Below are positions 22,298 through 31,449 of a DNA stretch of 64,000 bases, piece by piece. Below the pieces are notes generated by a model, which was not told where the DNA came from, made no database searches, and was given only the letters and a program-made list of their open reading frames with translations. How positions within the stretch are numbered: the first letter of the stretch is position 1; each line of letters opens with the position of its first letter. The position numbers and the translations under genes were made by a program. This DNA is from Bacteriovoracaceae bacterium UBA6200 (GTDB taxonomy: Bacteria; Bdellovibrionota; Bacteriovoracia; Bacteriovoracales; Bacteriovoracaceae), in the NCBI GenBank assembly GCA_002422605.1, contig DISW01000003.1:62001-126000 (forward strand). Direction: 5' to 3'.

Positions 22298-24867
22298 CTT
22301 CTCATCTTAATCATAGGAAGTGGCACAGACATGATTGACCCAATTGATTTAAACTCTTCCATTGGAGATTGGTGCATAAAAGTAAAGGTACCGCGATTGA
22401 GGGGAATATTCATAGGATCACGACTACTGGTGGTACCTTTGGTAACAGGATCAACCGAACAAGAGATAGGACTTGTGGCACTTCCACCTGAGTTGTAATA
22501 AGCAGGGTTATCCCAGACGTAAGAGCGTTTAGAAAAATCGATCATCTCTTGGTAATAAAAATCCCGGCGATTGTACTTAGGGATATTTAAATTTCTTTTT
22601 CCTGGTATTTCGTCATTTGAAAAGTAAACGCCGAGCCTTGTTCCTTCGTAATGAATAACAGAGCCATAAACATCAGAGTACGTAGACTGGAGTTGGAAGA
22701 CATGGGGCCGGTAAGTAGAAGGAATGCGAATGCCTGAGGTTTTGTTATAAAACTTACTGCTTAAAGGTGGCACAGTTTTACCTAAGGCCGGATGCCCAGA
22801 TGGTAAAGTATATTCTCGGCCAGTGGTTTTAACATAAGCCGGATCGGATCCAAGACCTGAAATAGGCTCACTTTCTGAAGGGCTTAACATACAGCCATTT
22901 CTTAAAATCTGAATCGCCGAAGAATCAACTCCTCCCCAAAGGCCTTTCAAGGTAAAACCTTCGTTATAACTATATTCGGAAGTGTTATCAATGAGGGAAG
23001 TATTCTTAATGTTTACAATGCGCACACCATACTTAAATCCATCTTCTTCCTGATGTTTCCAATCACTCATGGCGCTATAGTTAGGCCTGATTTTACCGCC
23101 AAAGACCGGGAAATCCTGAACTAATTCAGCTGGAGTTAAGGGAACATGAAAAGGTGAATGAATCAGCGTTTTCTCAGGGCTAATAAGGGCAAGCTTTAAA
23201 GAGGAAAGAGCGCTGCTGCTCGATCCATTGAAGTAAAGCTGACGAAATTCTCCTGGTCTTTCATTGATAGGGCTGGTTGTATCAGGCTGATGAGGCCTGA
23301 TGATGTTTACGTCTTCATTAACTACCCATAGAGGAAGATTCTTTCTGACATCGGCATTCATATTCGTAGCAAGTCCTGCCGCTTGTGACTGCACAATTTC
23401 CAGTGGAACTTCTGAATAAATGATTCTTTTTAAACTTTTTGGATTTGATCCGCTGTAAGCCCCGGCGGAAAAATTTTTTAATTTCCCCTGAATGGCTTCG
23501 CTATCAAGCTGATAAATCTGATTACAACCAGCAGCTCCAGTGGCTATATACTTGGCCACGAAGTTAGAATCGCTAAGATCGCAATCACTATAACTTTTAG
23601 TAGCAACACCTGATGTAGCACTCACTAATATTCCGCAGGACTTCGCATCTTCTTTCAAAGATTCCATGTTATCCCAGGTAATGGTCTGAGTTTGAAGCTC
23701 TTCAAAGTCATCTGTAAAAAGAATCCCCTTTAAATCAGAATTTAATCTCCAGGATTCAAATCCTTTCGGGAAAAGAGAACTGGAAGAACAGTAACGAGTG
23801 TCCGCTCCTTGCGCCAATGTATAACAGCTAAAGTTCAATCGGGCGCCGTAAGTACTAACGCCACTAGGCCCATAACTATAATAAAAGACCAGCCAACGGT
23901 TAGGATCGTTAAAATAGGTTCCGGTATCGGCCGCATTCGTCGCATTTAAAGGCAGAGTCCCATTCATAAACGCAATCGGATAAAAATGTTTTCGAATAAG
24001 ACTCAAACTGACCGGAGTCCCTGCTCTCATATTTTGATTAACCTGAGAGGCCAAAGCAAAATTTCCGGTCAGAAAAGCTCCGCCGCCTCCCCACTGCCAA
24101 AGATAGTGAGGACCAGGACCAGGGTTATACACATCGGTTGTAATATTTTTAAAATCATTAAGAAATTTTGGATAAGAGTTCGAAGGAGTGGGGGCCTGAC
24201 GAGGCTGATACATAAGCCCGCCCTTAAAGATCATACGCTCGGCCTGGAGAATGATATTGATCTCACCCGGATTTTTCATAGGGTAAATTTTATTTTTATC
24301 CGGATCCGGATCATGGTTTCTATGAGTGATGGATTGAAACTTTACATCACCTTCGAAATAAACTTTCCGATCGCGGGCAATCATGGTGGCAGGAAGAGTT
24401 TCACTATACTGAGGAGCCGCAATAATTGTTGGTTTAGGAGTTTTACTTAGTACAAGATAATCAGTGACATCATAAATTTTTAAGCTCTTCAAGAAGCGAG
24501 ATTCAAAATTTCTATAATGGGCCGTGGAAACCATTTCTAAAGTTTTTGAATCAAAGATGTACTTAGCAACAACTTCATAAGTTGCACCATTGCCTAAGGT
24601 CCCTTTAACTGAAAACTCTTCATCGATCATACAGTCTTCATCAGGGGGCGGAGACCATAGCCGCCGCTCTAAGGCAGACTCCATAATCACAAAGGCCGAT
24701 TGTGCGGCTTCATCAGCAACCATACGTTGCCATAATAATGAAGTTTGTTCGGTTGACTGCTGGTTAACTTTTAAAACATAACCTGAAATTGAGGCGACAG
24801 CTCCAAGGGCGATAAATATAAAAACAAGCGAGCTACCAATTTGATTTCTAAAGGATAAAGCTTTCAT
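22294..24867 (-). CDS. Very large PilX/GspK-like tip pilin
   Basis: 857 residues, far longer than PilX (about 160-200) or GspK (about 320). The N-terminus MKALSFRNQIG/SSLVFIFIALGAVASISGYVLK is prepilin-like, but the +5 residue is Phe, not Glu; GspK-type tip subunits also lack this Glu. Residues 30-140 form a pilin-like helix and first domain, followed by about 700 residues of unfamiliar sequence rich in Tyr, Ser, Pro and Gly with paired cysteines (DEDCMID, LNFSCYT, DTRYCSS, KSCGIL, YSDCDL, GCNQI, ISCSVD), suggesting an added exposed domain at the pilus tip. First gene of the trio; a tRNA-Pro gene lies 154 bases upstream. An adhesin role is inference. Confidence 0.78.
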   Translation of the reverse strand: MKALSFRNQIGSSLVFIFIALGAVASISGYVLKVNQQSTEQTSLLWQRMVADEAAQSAFVIMESALERRLWSPPPDEDCMIDEEFSVKGTLGNGATYEVVAKYIFDSKTLEMVSTAHYRNFESRFLKSLKIYDVTDYLVLSKTPKPTIIAAPQYSETLPATMIARDRKVYFEGDVKFQSITHRNHDPDPDKNKIYPMKNPGEINIILQAERMIFKGGLMYQPRQAPTPSNSYPKFLNDFKNITTDVYNPGPGPHYLWQWGGGGAFLTGNFALASQVNQNMRAGTPVSLSLIRKHFYPIAFMNGTLPLNATNAADTGTYFNDPNRWLVFYYSYGPSGVSTYGARLNFSCYTLAQGADTRYCSSSSLFPKGFESWRLNSDLKGILFTDDFEELQTQTITWDNMESLKEDAKSCGILVSATSGVATKSYSDCDLSDSNFVAKYIATGAAGCNQIYQLDSEAIQGKLKNFSAGAYSGSNPKSLKRIIYSEVPLEIVQSQAAGLATNMNADVRKNLPLWVVNEDVNIIRPHQPDTTSPINERPGEFRQLYFNGSSSSALSSLKLALISPEKTLIHSPFHVPLTPAELVQDFPVFGGKIRPNYSAMSDWKHQEEDGFKYGVRIVNIKNTSLIDNTSEYSYNEGFTLKGLWGGVDSSAIQILRNGCMLSPSESEPISGLGSDPAYVKTTGREYTLPSGHPALGKTVPPLSSKFYNKTSGIRIPSTYRPHVFQLQSTYSDVYGSVIHYEGTRLGVYFSNDEIPGKRNLNIPKYNRRDFYYQEMIDFSKRSYVWDNPAYYNSGGSATSPISCSVDPVTKGTTSSRDPMNIPLNRGTFTFMHQSPMEEFKSIGSIMSVPLPMIKMRR

Positions 24868-25021
24868 CTGTGACTATGATTCTAACAGCATTCAAGAACT
24901 AGTAATCAAAATTATATGAATTGTAATAAACAGCTATAGTTAGTAGTGGTTTTAAGGAGAACAGAAAAAATGTAAGGTATATGAAACTGCAAATAAAATA
25001 TTGCAGCAGATTTTGAAAAAG

Positions 25022-25098
25022 TGGTCGGGGTGATTGGATTCGAACCAACGACCACCTGCTCCCAAAGCAGATACGCTACCAGGCTGCGCTACACCCCG
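25022..25098 (-). tRNA. tRNA-Pro (UGG)
   Basis: Read on the minus strand: acceptor arm CGGGGTG paired with CACCCCG, D-arm with AGCGCAGCCTGGTAGCG, anticodon stem and loop CTGC-TTTGGGA-GCAG with anticodon TGG, T-arm GGTTCGAATCC, discriminator A, and an encoded CCA end (25024-25022). 77 nt in total. It reads Pro codons CCN, mainly CCA and CCG. Confidence 0.97.
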
Positions 25099-25119
25099 AA
25101 CAATTCGTGAGACATATTT

Positions 25120-25722
25120 TTAAAGCTTCTTAGACGATTTGTCCATTGATTCTTTAAAGAAGTTTAAGGCCGATTGACTCGCCTTGGCCCTGTGCGAAAA
25201 CTCATTCTTCCACTCGGGAAGTTCAGCTAAACTCTTACTATCTTCTTCTTTTCTCTCTGGAATAAAAATCGGATCGTAGCCAAAGCCTTCGCTGCCCTGA
25301 AGAGAGAAACCAATGCTCCCATGAACCCGACCTTCAAAGAAATAAACTTCATCTGGTGAAAGATAAAAGCATAAGACACAAACAAAGTAGGCCTTGCGAT
25401 TATCTTTGCTGCTTAAAAGATCGATGACCTTTTGGCACTTATCTTTATAGTCCGAAAACTCAGGAGCGAAGCGTGCACTTTGCACCCCAAGAATTTCTGG
25501 AAGGGCCTCAATATTAAGGCCTGAATCATCGGCCAAGGCAGGAACCTGGTAAGCATCATAGTAAGCTTTGGCCTTAAGAAAAGCATTCTCAGTATAGGTT
25601 TTACCTGTCTCATCAACTTCTAACGTTTTCGGTGCTGCTGATATTTGCAAGACACCATGGAAGAGATCTTTGAACTCTTCCGCTTTATGAGCATTTCCAG
25701 AGGCCAGGATAAAGGATTTCAT
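25120..25722 (-). CDS. rdgB: XTP/dITP diphosphatase (RdgB/HAM1)
   Basis: House-cleaning enzyme that hydrolyses dITP and XTP to monophosphates so they are not built into DNA or RNA. 200 residues, usual length. Motifs: ILASGNAHKAEEFK at the N-terminus (family SxNxxKxxE), TGKTYTENAFLKAKAY, ALADDSGLNIEAL with the catalytic acidic pair, GVQSARFAPE, GSEGFGYDPIFIP, and SHRAKA at the C-terminus. The ATG overlaps the last base of the rph stop (TAATG), a usual rph-rdgB pairing. Confidence 0.95.
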   Translation of the reverse strand: MKSFILASGNAHKAEEFKDLFHGVLQISAAPKTLEVDETGKTYTENAFLKAKAYYDAYQVPALADDSGLNIEALPEILGVQSARFAPEFSDYKDKCQKVIDLLSSKDNRKAYFVCVLCFYLSPDEVYFFEGRVHGSIGFSLQGSEGFGYDPIFIPERKEEDSKSLAELPEWKNEFSHRAKASQSALNFFKESMDKSSKKL

Positions 25723-26432
25723 TAGAACTTTTCCAATACCGCTTGCTGCTCTTTCATCACGACTTGAAGAGCTGCCTGGGCGCAGGCAAGTAGTGATTGC
25801 AAGTGCTCCATCGAGAATGGTTCACCTTCAGCTGTTCCTTGAACTTCTACAAATTTTCCACCTGAGGTCATAACGATATTCATATCAGTGCCGCAGTTAG
25901 AATCTTCTTCATAGTTTAAGTCCGCGATGACTTCGTTCTCTTTAGTAAGTCCGATTGAAATGGCCGCCAATCCTTCTTTAATTGGATTTTCTTTTAAGAG
26001 ACCCTCTTTCAAAAGCCTTCTAACGGCAATTTCCAAAGCAATATAGGCGCCGGAGATTGATGTGGTACGTGTCCCTCCATCAGCTACAATCACGTCGCAA
26101 TCGATAAGGATTGAACGTTCACCCAGCTTTTTCATGTCTACGATCGAGCGCAGTGAGCGGCCGATTAAACGTTGAATTTCCTGAGTGCGTCCTGAGGGAC
26201 CTTTTCTTTCCCGATCGGAGCGGGTATGTGTAGAAGAAGGCAGCATAGAATATTCGGCCGTAACCCAGCCCTGGCCTTTGCCTTTTAAAAAATTAGGGAC
26301 AGATTCCTGAACAGAAGCTGTAATATGAACTTTCGTATTACCAAATTCCGCAATCACTGAGCCATAGGCGTATGGATTGATTCCGGGAGTAAATTTGATA
26401 GGACGTGGAGTGCTTCTTTTGATTAAAGACAT
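25722..26432 (-). CDS. rph: Ribonuclease PH
   Basis: Phosphorolytic 3'-5' exoribonuclease that trims tRNA 3' ends. 236 residues, typical. Seen: the HITASVQESVPNFLKGKGQGWVTAEY region, MLPSSTHTRSDRERK (phosphate/RNA contact), the GRSLRSIVD motif, DCDVIVADGGTRTTSISGAYIAL (catalytic Asp and the GGTRTASI motif) and MNIVMTSGGKFVEVQGTAEG. The start follows CGAGGTCCCC and is divergent from birA with an 11-base gap between the start codons, so the promoters must overlap the coding starts. Confidence 0.96.
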   Translation of the reverse strand: MSLIKRSTPRPIKFTPGINPYAYGSVIAEFGNTKVHITASVQESVPNFLKGKGQGWVTAEYSMLPSSTHTRSDRERKGPSGRTQEIQRLIGRSLRSIVDMKKLGERSILIDCDVIVADGGTRTTSISGAYIALEIAVRRLLKEGLLKENPIKEGLAAISIGLTKENEVIADLNYEEDSNCGTDMNIVMTSGGKFVEVQGTAEGEPFSMEHLQSLLACAQAALQVVMKEQQAVLEKF

Positions 26433-26443
26433 GGGGACCTCGA

Positions 26444-27118
26444 ATGATTAAACATTTTCATGTGATAGAGTGTGATTCTACACAAGATCTGGTTAAAGAA
26501 CAATTGCAGCAGGAAACTGAATCGCGGATTTTGGTAAGTTGTGAAAATCAAACTGCAGGAAGAGGACGCGGGCAAAATAAATGGCAGGCCTTACCAGGCA
26601 CCATTTGTTTTTCAATGAATATTGCCCCTCATAAAGTCATGAGCTACACCGCTCTGGAACTCTCCGTGATCATCGCCATGTTTTTTGAATCAAAGGGACG
26701 AACCATAAAACTTAAATGGCCAAATGATCTGTGGGACGTCCAGGAACGAAAGTGCGGAGGCATTTTAGTCCAAGGAAGTCAGAATCATTTAATCGCAGGC
26801 CTTGGTCTTAATCTTTATTCTGAAGACGATCAATATGGCGGAATTTTTTCGGAACCATTCGACATTGATAAGAAAAATTGGGCACGGGAGTTAGCAGACT
26901 ATATTCACCAGAATCGCTTTCAAGAAACTTCGGCCCTAAGAAGAGAATGGCTTAAACGCTGTGGTCATCTTAATCAAATGGTAAGAGTGACAGAAGGCGA
27001 AAAAGTCGTCGAAGGAATTTTTCAAGGTCTGGGAGATCATGGTGAAGCCGAGATCTGTCGTGATACACGGATCACTCGTATTTTTAACGGAAGCCTGAGA
27101 TTAAGTTCTCAGGCCTGA
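26444..27118 (+). CDS. birA: Biotin-[acetyl-CoA-carboxylase] ligase, no DNA-binding domain
   Basis: Activates biotin with ATP and attaches it to a Lys of carboxyl carrier proteins. 224 residues, the short class without the N-terminal helix-turn-helix, so it is not a repressor. Active-site motifs: GRGRGQNKW at residues 39-47 and KWPNDLW at 91-97, then RKCGGIL and IAGLGLN, and a small C-terminal SH3-like domain. The substrate is probably the carrier protein encoded at 53522. A GCCTGAGA/TCTCAGGC hairpin covers the 3' ends of this and the convergent receiver gene. Confidence 0.93.
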   Translation: MIKHFHVIECDSTQDLVKEQLQQETESRILVSCENQTAGRGRGQNKWQALPGTICFSMNIAPHKVMSYTALELSVIIAMFFESKGRTIKLKWPNDLWDVQERKCGGILVQGSQNHLIAGLGLNLYSEDDQYGGIFSEPFDIDKKNWARELADYIHQNRFQETSALRREWLKRCGHLNQMVRVTEGEKVVEGIFQGLGDHGEAEICRDTRITRIFNGSLRLSSQA

Positions 27119-28425
27119 TCATTGATAATTTTATTGCTGATTTTTGAAAGCTCTTGGCGGATAAGATTTTCGGCCAGATCAGGAATGACTTCCCAGGCAA
27201 TCTTCTCAGTATTTTTCTGGAAATACTGATCCATATATTCTTTCACATATTTTTTGACCATTTCTTCCATCTCGGCCCGTAGATCATCCATATTAATGTT
27301 ACTGGCAGCAGTTGAAGCTGGAGCTGGTGTTTCTTTTTTCTCTGTCGTTAAAAAGCTATCTGACTCATTCCAATCGATAGACTCATTGCTATCTAAAGGT
27401 TTAAAGAGTGATTCATCAAAATCATTAATAGAAGGCTGGTAGTTACTCTTAACTTCTTCAATCTTTTGAGAAACTTCTTTTTTCAGGTCTTCAAACTCAT
27501 CGGCTTGCCATAAATTCTCTTCTACTTCGTCACGGATCTGCTCTTCGATACTTTTTACGTCCGTTTCATCGGGAACATAATTACCTTCCAGCTCAATCGG
27601 AGCGTCGTTTAAAGCCTCAAGAGAAATAAATTTAGGGGCAGGCTTCTCTTGAACTGGTTCTTCTTTTACCGGCCCTGGCTCTGGCTGACCCATATCTGGG
27701 TAGTCAAGATCATCATTATCAGGAAACTTGGTTTCGTAAGGATTCGGAGCTGCTGCTGGCGCGGCAGCAGGACGATGGTCATCAAGCGACTTCACCTCTC
27801 CAATAACTGGAGGAAGATCCATTTGCATATCATGGGAATCATCTTCATTAATGACTCCAGGGACACTCATTCCCCAGTCTGACATTTCTTTATCCAAAGC
27901 ATTCTGAATAGAAGGAAAAGAACCATCGAGTTCAGGAGTTGGTTCAGAAAATTTCTGTTCCGTTGAATGGCTGACTGTCCACTGGTCTTCCTCATCATCT
28001 GCTTCAAAAGTATCTACTTCATTTGTTTTTTCTTTCGGGTAAGGAATCTCTTCATCCGCAAACGTTTCAATCAGCTGCTTACAAATGGCGATGAATTTAT
28101 TTGAATCAAATGGTTTAACGATTTTATCCGAAGCCCCACATTTCTCCATTGCTCCATCATCAACAGTGTCGAAGGTACCAAGGAGAAGAAGGACTTTAGT
28201 GGAAGGAGAAAGAGATTTAATCTTAGTTGTGAGTTCATAGCCCGTGTATTTCTCTGACAAATTGAAATCAAGAAAGACCAATTTGGGCTTAATTAAAGGG
28301 AGTTGATGAAACAACTCATCTTCGGAAGGACAATCAATTATATCATAAGGCTGATTGGCCAAGGTTATCTTAATGACTTTCTGAATGGTAAGGCTATCAT
28401 CGGCCAAAAGTACTTTATGGTTCAT
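27109..28425 (-). CDS. Response regulator with long acidic linker and C-terminal helical tail
   Basis: 438 residues. Residues 1-122 are a CheY-like receiver domain: Asp9-Asp10, phospho-acceptor Asp53, Thr84 region and Lys104 are all present. Then about 250 residues of acidic, Pro-rich, low-complexity linker. The last 60 residues form a helical segment (MEEMVKKYVKEYMDQYF, then KIAWEVIPDLAENLIRQELSKI) of a kind found at the C-terminus of receiver proteins in delta-proteobacteria and relatives. No DNA-binding or enzymatic output is visible, so output is probably by protein interaction. It is 73 bases downstream of the PP2C gene and may belong to the FHA operon. Confidence 0.85.
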   Translation of the reverse strand: MNHKVLLADDSLTIQKVIKITLANQPYDIIDCPSEDELFHQLPLIKPKLVFLDFNLSEKYTGYELTTKIKSLSPSTKVLLLLGTFDTVDDGAMEKCGASDKIVKPFDSNKFIAICKQLIETFADEEIPYPKEKTNEVDTFEADDEEDQWTVSHSTEQKFSEPTPELDGSFPSIQNALDKEMSDWGMSVPGVINEDDSHDMQMDLPPVIGEVKSLDDHRPAAAPAAAPNPYETKFPDNDDLDYPDMGQPEPGPVKEEPVQEKPAPKFISLEALNDAPIELEGNYVPDETDVKSIEEQIRDEVEENLWQADEFEDLKKEVSQKIEEVKSNYQPSINDFDESLFKPLDSNESIDWNESDSFLTTEKKETPAPASTAASNINMDDLRAEMEEMVKKYVKEYMDQYFQKNTEKIAWEVIPDLAENLIRQELSKISNKIINDQA

Positions 28426-28498
28426 CCCTGAATCTCTCCTTATGAGCTACCATAAAAATTATAGTGGCCCATTGGCCCATATGGGAATGAAAAAGTGC

Positions 28499-29236
28499 TT
28501 AAAACTCGAGAATGACTGCTGTTTGGTTATCGCTATTCCCTCGAGAGTTGGATAGTTTTAGTAGGTCATTAATCCTTTCTGTAGCATCCGGGGAAGATTT
28601 ATTTAAAGCATAAAGGAGTTCATCATCTGTCAGCTGCGGATACACTCCATCGGTAAGAAGAATGATCTTATCGCCTTCTGAGAGACGAATTTCTCTTAAT
28701 TGGTAGCCCATCTCTGGATACATTCCGATAGCATTCATCGGGGCAGTTCGAAAGCGAGATTCAAACTGATCTTTCGAGAGAGTTTGAAAACTATCTTCCG
28801 TCAGAACCTTAATGAGCTTTCCCTGGCGAAAATGATAAGCACAACAATTTCCGACACCAACCAGAATCAGGAGGCTCTCGGCCTTGGCCACCACAATTGC
28901 GCTTGCTCCGGCCCTTTGATTCACTGGTTTTTCCAGATTACTCTTTAAAAGGTTTTGATGAGCATTCATCATGGAATTGAGAATAGCGTTACCCTCCAGC
29001 AAGTTTCGAGGATTATAATACAAAGGCATCGTAGCATTAGGATCATGAGAGAGTTGAGTATAGAACAATTTTATTTCCTGCTTAAGCTTCTCTGTAGCAC
29101 GGTCACCAACACCAGACCCTCCAAAACCATCAAAGATCATATAGAGATCATTTTCAAAATCAAATTCATAACCATCTTCATTAACCTGAAGATAGGGACC
29201 TTGATGAGTTTGAGCGGCATAAGCTTTTAAGCGCAT
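28499..29236 (-). CDS. PP2C-family serine/threonine phosphatase
   Basis: 245 residues. The PP2C metal site is present: VNEDGY at residues 18-23, IFDGFGGSGVGD at 34-45 (Asp36), ILLTDGVYPQL near 190 and the C-terminal DNQTAVILEF. These phosphatases remove phosphate from Ser or Thr and are the natural partner of Hanks-type kinases and of FHA domains, which read phosphothreonine. The ATG is two bases after the end of the two-FHA gene, so they are one operon. No kinase is seen nearby. Cytoplasmic. Confidence 0.92.
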   Translation of the reverse strand: MRLKAYAAQTHQGPYLQVNEDGYEFDFENDLYMIFDGFGGSGVGDRATEKLKQEIKLFYTQLSHDPNATMPLYYNPRNLLEGNAILNSMMNAHQNLLKSNLEKPVNQRAGASAIVVAKAESLLILVGVGNCCAYHFRQGKLIKVLTEDSFQTLSKDQFESRFRTAPMNAIGMYPEMGYQLREIRLSEGDKIILLTDGVYPQLTDDELLYALNKSSPDATERINDLLKLSNSRGNSDNQTAVILEF

Positions 29237-29238
29237 TA

Positions 29239-31449
29239 TTACTCCAGATAGTTCTTCAGCTTATCGCTGGCCTTTTTATAGTATTCACTGTCAGTTGGAG
29301 AAATTTGTTGAACTTCCTGAAGCTTCTCCTTGGCATCACTAAAAAGACTTAAGGATTCAGCAATAATAGCTTCTCTATAAATTCGTTTAGATCGTGACTC
29401 TAAGGTATTTCTTATATCATCAACTTCGTTCAAAGCTTCAGAGTTGGTTGGTTCAATTTTAAGGATTTCTAAAAAAGTCTCATAAGCCGTTTTAAGATCC
29501 TGACCCTCTTTTAATGAGCGGGCCTTCCCTATCAATGGTCCTATGTCGGAAGCTAATTGGTTTCTGGAATCCTTGAGCATATCAGAGGCTTCTTTAACCA
29601 AATCTTCATCAGTCCCCTTTAAACGAAGGAACTCTTCCAGTTTCAGGATAGCCCTGTACCATTCACGTTTTAAATAAAACGTTTTTCCAGGAGAAAGTGC
29701 ATCCACCATTTTTTTCCGAGAGGCTTCTGCGGCAGCTTTGGCCAGAGCCTTACGCTCTTCTTCTTTTTGCCAGGATTCTAGTTCTAGCTTCAACTGCTGA
29801 ACTTCTATATTTTCAGGGTCTTTTTCTGTAATTTGAGAAAAATAACTTTCGGCCACCATCACATTGCGTTCTTTTACAGCTTCCCGGGCCTTTACCATTA
29901 ATTCATCAATCAGCTTTTTAGTTTTAATCCGGTCTTCTTCGGCTCGCTTTTGGGCTTCCAGTTCATCCAGCCTCTTAAGAGCAACTTTAGTTTGTTCTAA
30001 ATAGGTCTGAATCTTTTTATATTCATTATCAATATCAGATACTATTTGAAACTGTGTCAGAGCTTCAAAATACTTATTCTGTTCAAAAAAACTTACTCCT
30101 AATTCATAGGCTTGATTACGACGATTCTGTAATTCAGGAGGAATCACCTTCTGGTTGGCGGTAGCAGGCGCTTCTTTAGTAACTTTTGCTTTTTTAACAG
30201 GAGCTTCTTCTTCTGAAGGAAGTAGAACCATTACAGCTGCGAAAATGACTGCCCCATAAATTAATTTTTTACGTTGAGCAGGATTTTTCCAAATTCTTTT
30301 AATGAAACTTTTTTCGGGAGGAGCATCAGAATCAAAATTAATGCCTTCTTCACCATCAAGTGAAATTTCTTCTTCTTCAATTTCTTCAGTCTCAATAACC
30401 TGGCCGGCTTCAACAGGCATCAAGCGCTCGGCTTCAGTTTCAAGCAAATCGGATTTTACTTCTAGGGTAAAACTGGTACTACCAATAACGAATTCGTCTC
30501 CAGCCGTTATGCTGGCTTTATTAATTCTTTCACCATTTAAAATGGTTCCGTTCGAAGAGTTCAGATCTTCAAGAACAACTTCAATATTATTTTTTTTAAT
30601 AACAGCATGAACAGAAGAAACTTCCGGATCATTTAAGATGATCTGGCACTTCTTAGTATCTCGCCCAATAAAAATTTCCGGCTGATCAACTGAAAAACGA
30701 TCATAAGGAGCATGTTCACCAAAAAGAACTAATTGATAATTAACAAAAGCTTTGAAGAAGCGGGTACTTTCATCTTGCTCTATGGCGGCCAATCCAAATT
30801 GATCATTGCCTCCATCTTCACCACCTCCGAAGCCTTGATCAGCGTATTCTTCACTTGAAACGAGATCGCCGCCGAAGTTATTTTCCCCTTCTGTGTCGGG
30901 ATTGTCGTTTGAGTCAGTAAAGGAATCTTCGGTATTGTTGTCAAAACTTTCTTGGTCATGGGATTCAAAAGCGCCTAAAACGCTATCTTCCCCAGAATTA
31001 TTCTCTGTCGATAAATCATTTTGATTTGAGATGATTTCAGTTTCCTGAATCTCATCTGCTGTTGGAGCTACAACCGCAGTAGCTTCCATAACTCCTTCCA
31101 TTACCGGAGCAGCAGTGGGCATATCTTCAGGCCCAGGACCTAAGGCCGTTAAGCCTGCAACAACAATGGAGTAGATACCGCATTTAATCTCATCGCCATT
31201 CTGAATTTGGTTCTTATTAACCAGAGCACCATTCAAAGTTACTACACCCAACTGAGAGAGCTTTTCGCAATACCACTGAGCATTTTCATTTTTTATAACA
31301 AAGTGGTGCCTCGAGATGAGTTGATCATCAATTAAGACATGGCAGTCCTCGGACCGACCAACGTAAATTTCATGCATCTCATCTGTATCAGTTGTGTCTA
31401 CTGATACTTTATCGAGAGGCACGTTGTTTTTTAAGACAATCAGTTCCAC
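29239..31449 (-). CDS. Membrane protein with two FHA domains and TPR region
   Basis: 736 residues. FHA domain 1 at about 28-95 (VGRSEDCHV, ISRHHF, LNGALVNK), an acidic disordered linker at 105-230, FHA domain 2 at about 258-330 (IGRDTKKCQI, VSSVHAV, LNSSNGTILNG), one membrane span at about 396-411, and a helical TPR-like periplasmic part to the end. The second FHA domain has the complete phosphothreonine site (Gly-Arg, Ser, Asn-Gly); the first has SRHHF but LGVVTLNG in place of SxNG, so it may bind differently. GTG start, 41 bases inside the preceding gene, chosen because it gives a complete first FHA strand. FHA outside, TPR inside the periplasm is inference from charge. Confidence 0.85.
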   Translation of the reverse strand: MELIVLKNNVPLDKVSVDTTDTDEMHEIYVGRSEDCHVLIDDQLISRHHFVIKNENAQWYCEKLSQLGVVTLNGALVNKNQIQNGDEIKCGIYSIVVAGLTALGPGPEDMPTAAPVMEGVMEATAVVAPTADEIQETEIISNQNDLSTENNSGEDSVLGAFESHDQESFDNNTEDSFTDSNDNPDTEGENNFGGDLVSSEEYADQGFGGGEDGGNDQFGLAAIEQDESTRFFKAFVNYQLVLFGEHAPYDRFSVDQPEIFIGRDTKKCQIILNDPEVSSVHAVIKKNNIEVVLEDLNSSNGTILNGERINKASITAGDEFVIGSTSFTLEVKSDLLETEAERLMPVEAGQVIETEEIEEEEISLDGEEGINFDSDAPPEKSFIKRIWKNPAQRKKLIYGAVIFAAVMVLLPSEEEAPVKKAKVTKEAPATANQKVIPPELQNRRNQAYELGVSFFEQNKYFEALTQFQIVSDIDNEYKKIQTYLEQTKVALKRLDELEAQKRAEEDRIKTKKLIDELMVKAREAVKERNVMVAESYFSQITEKDPENIEVQQLKLELESWQKEEERKALAKAAAEASRKKMVDALSPGKTFYLKREWYRAILKLEEFLRLKGTDEDLVKEASDMLKDSRNQLASDIGPLIGKARSLKEGQDLKTAYETFLEILKIEPTNSEALNEVDDIRNTLESRSKRIYREAIIAESLSLFSDAKEKLQEVQQISPTDSEYYKKASDKLKNYLE

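Noticed and set aside
27093..27114. GCCTGAGA/TCTCAGGC hairpin as terminator of birA
   Set aside because: No T-run follows on either strand; it may help but is not an intrinsic terminator.
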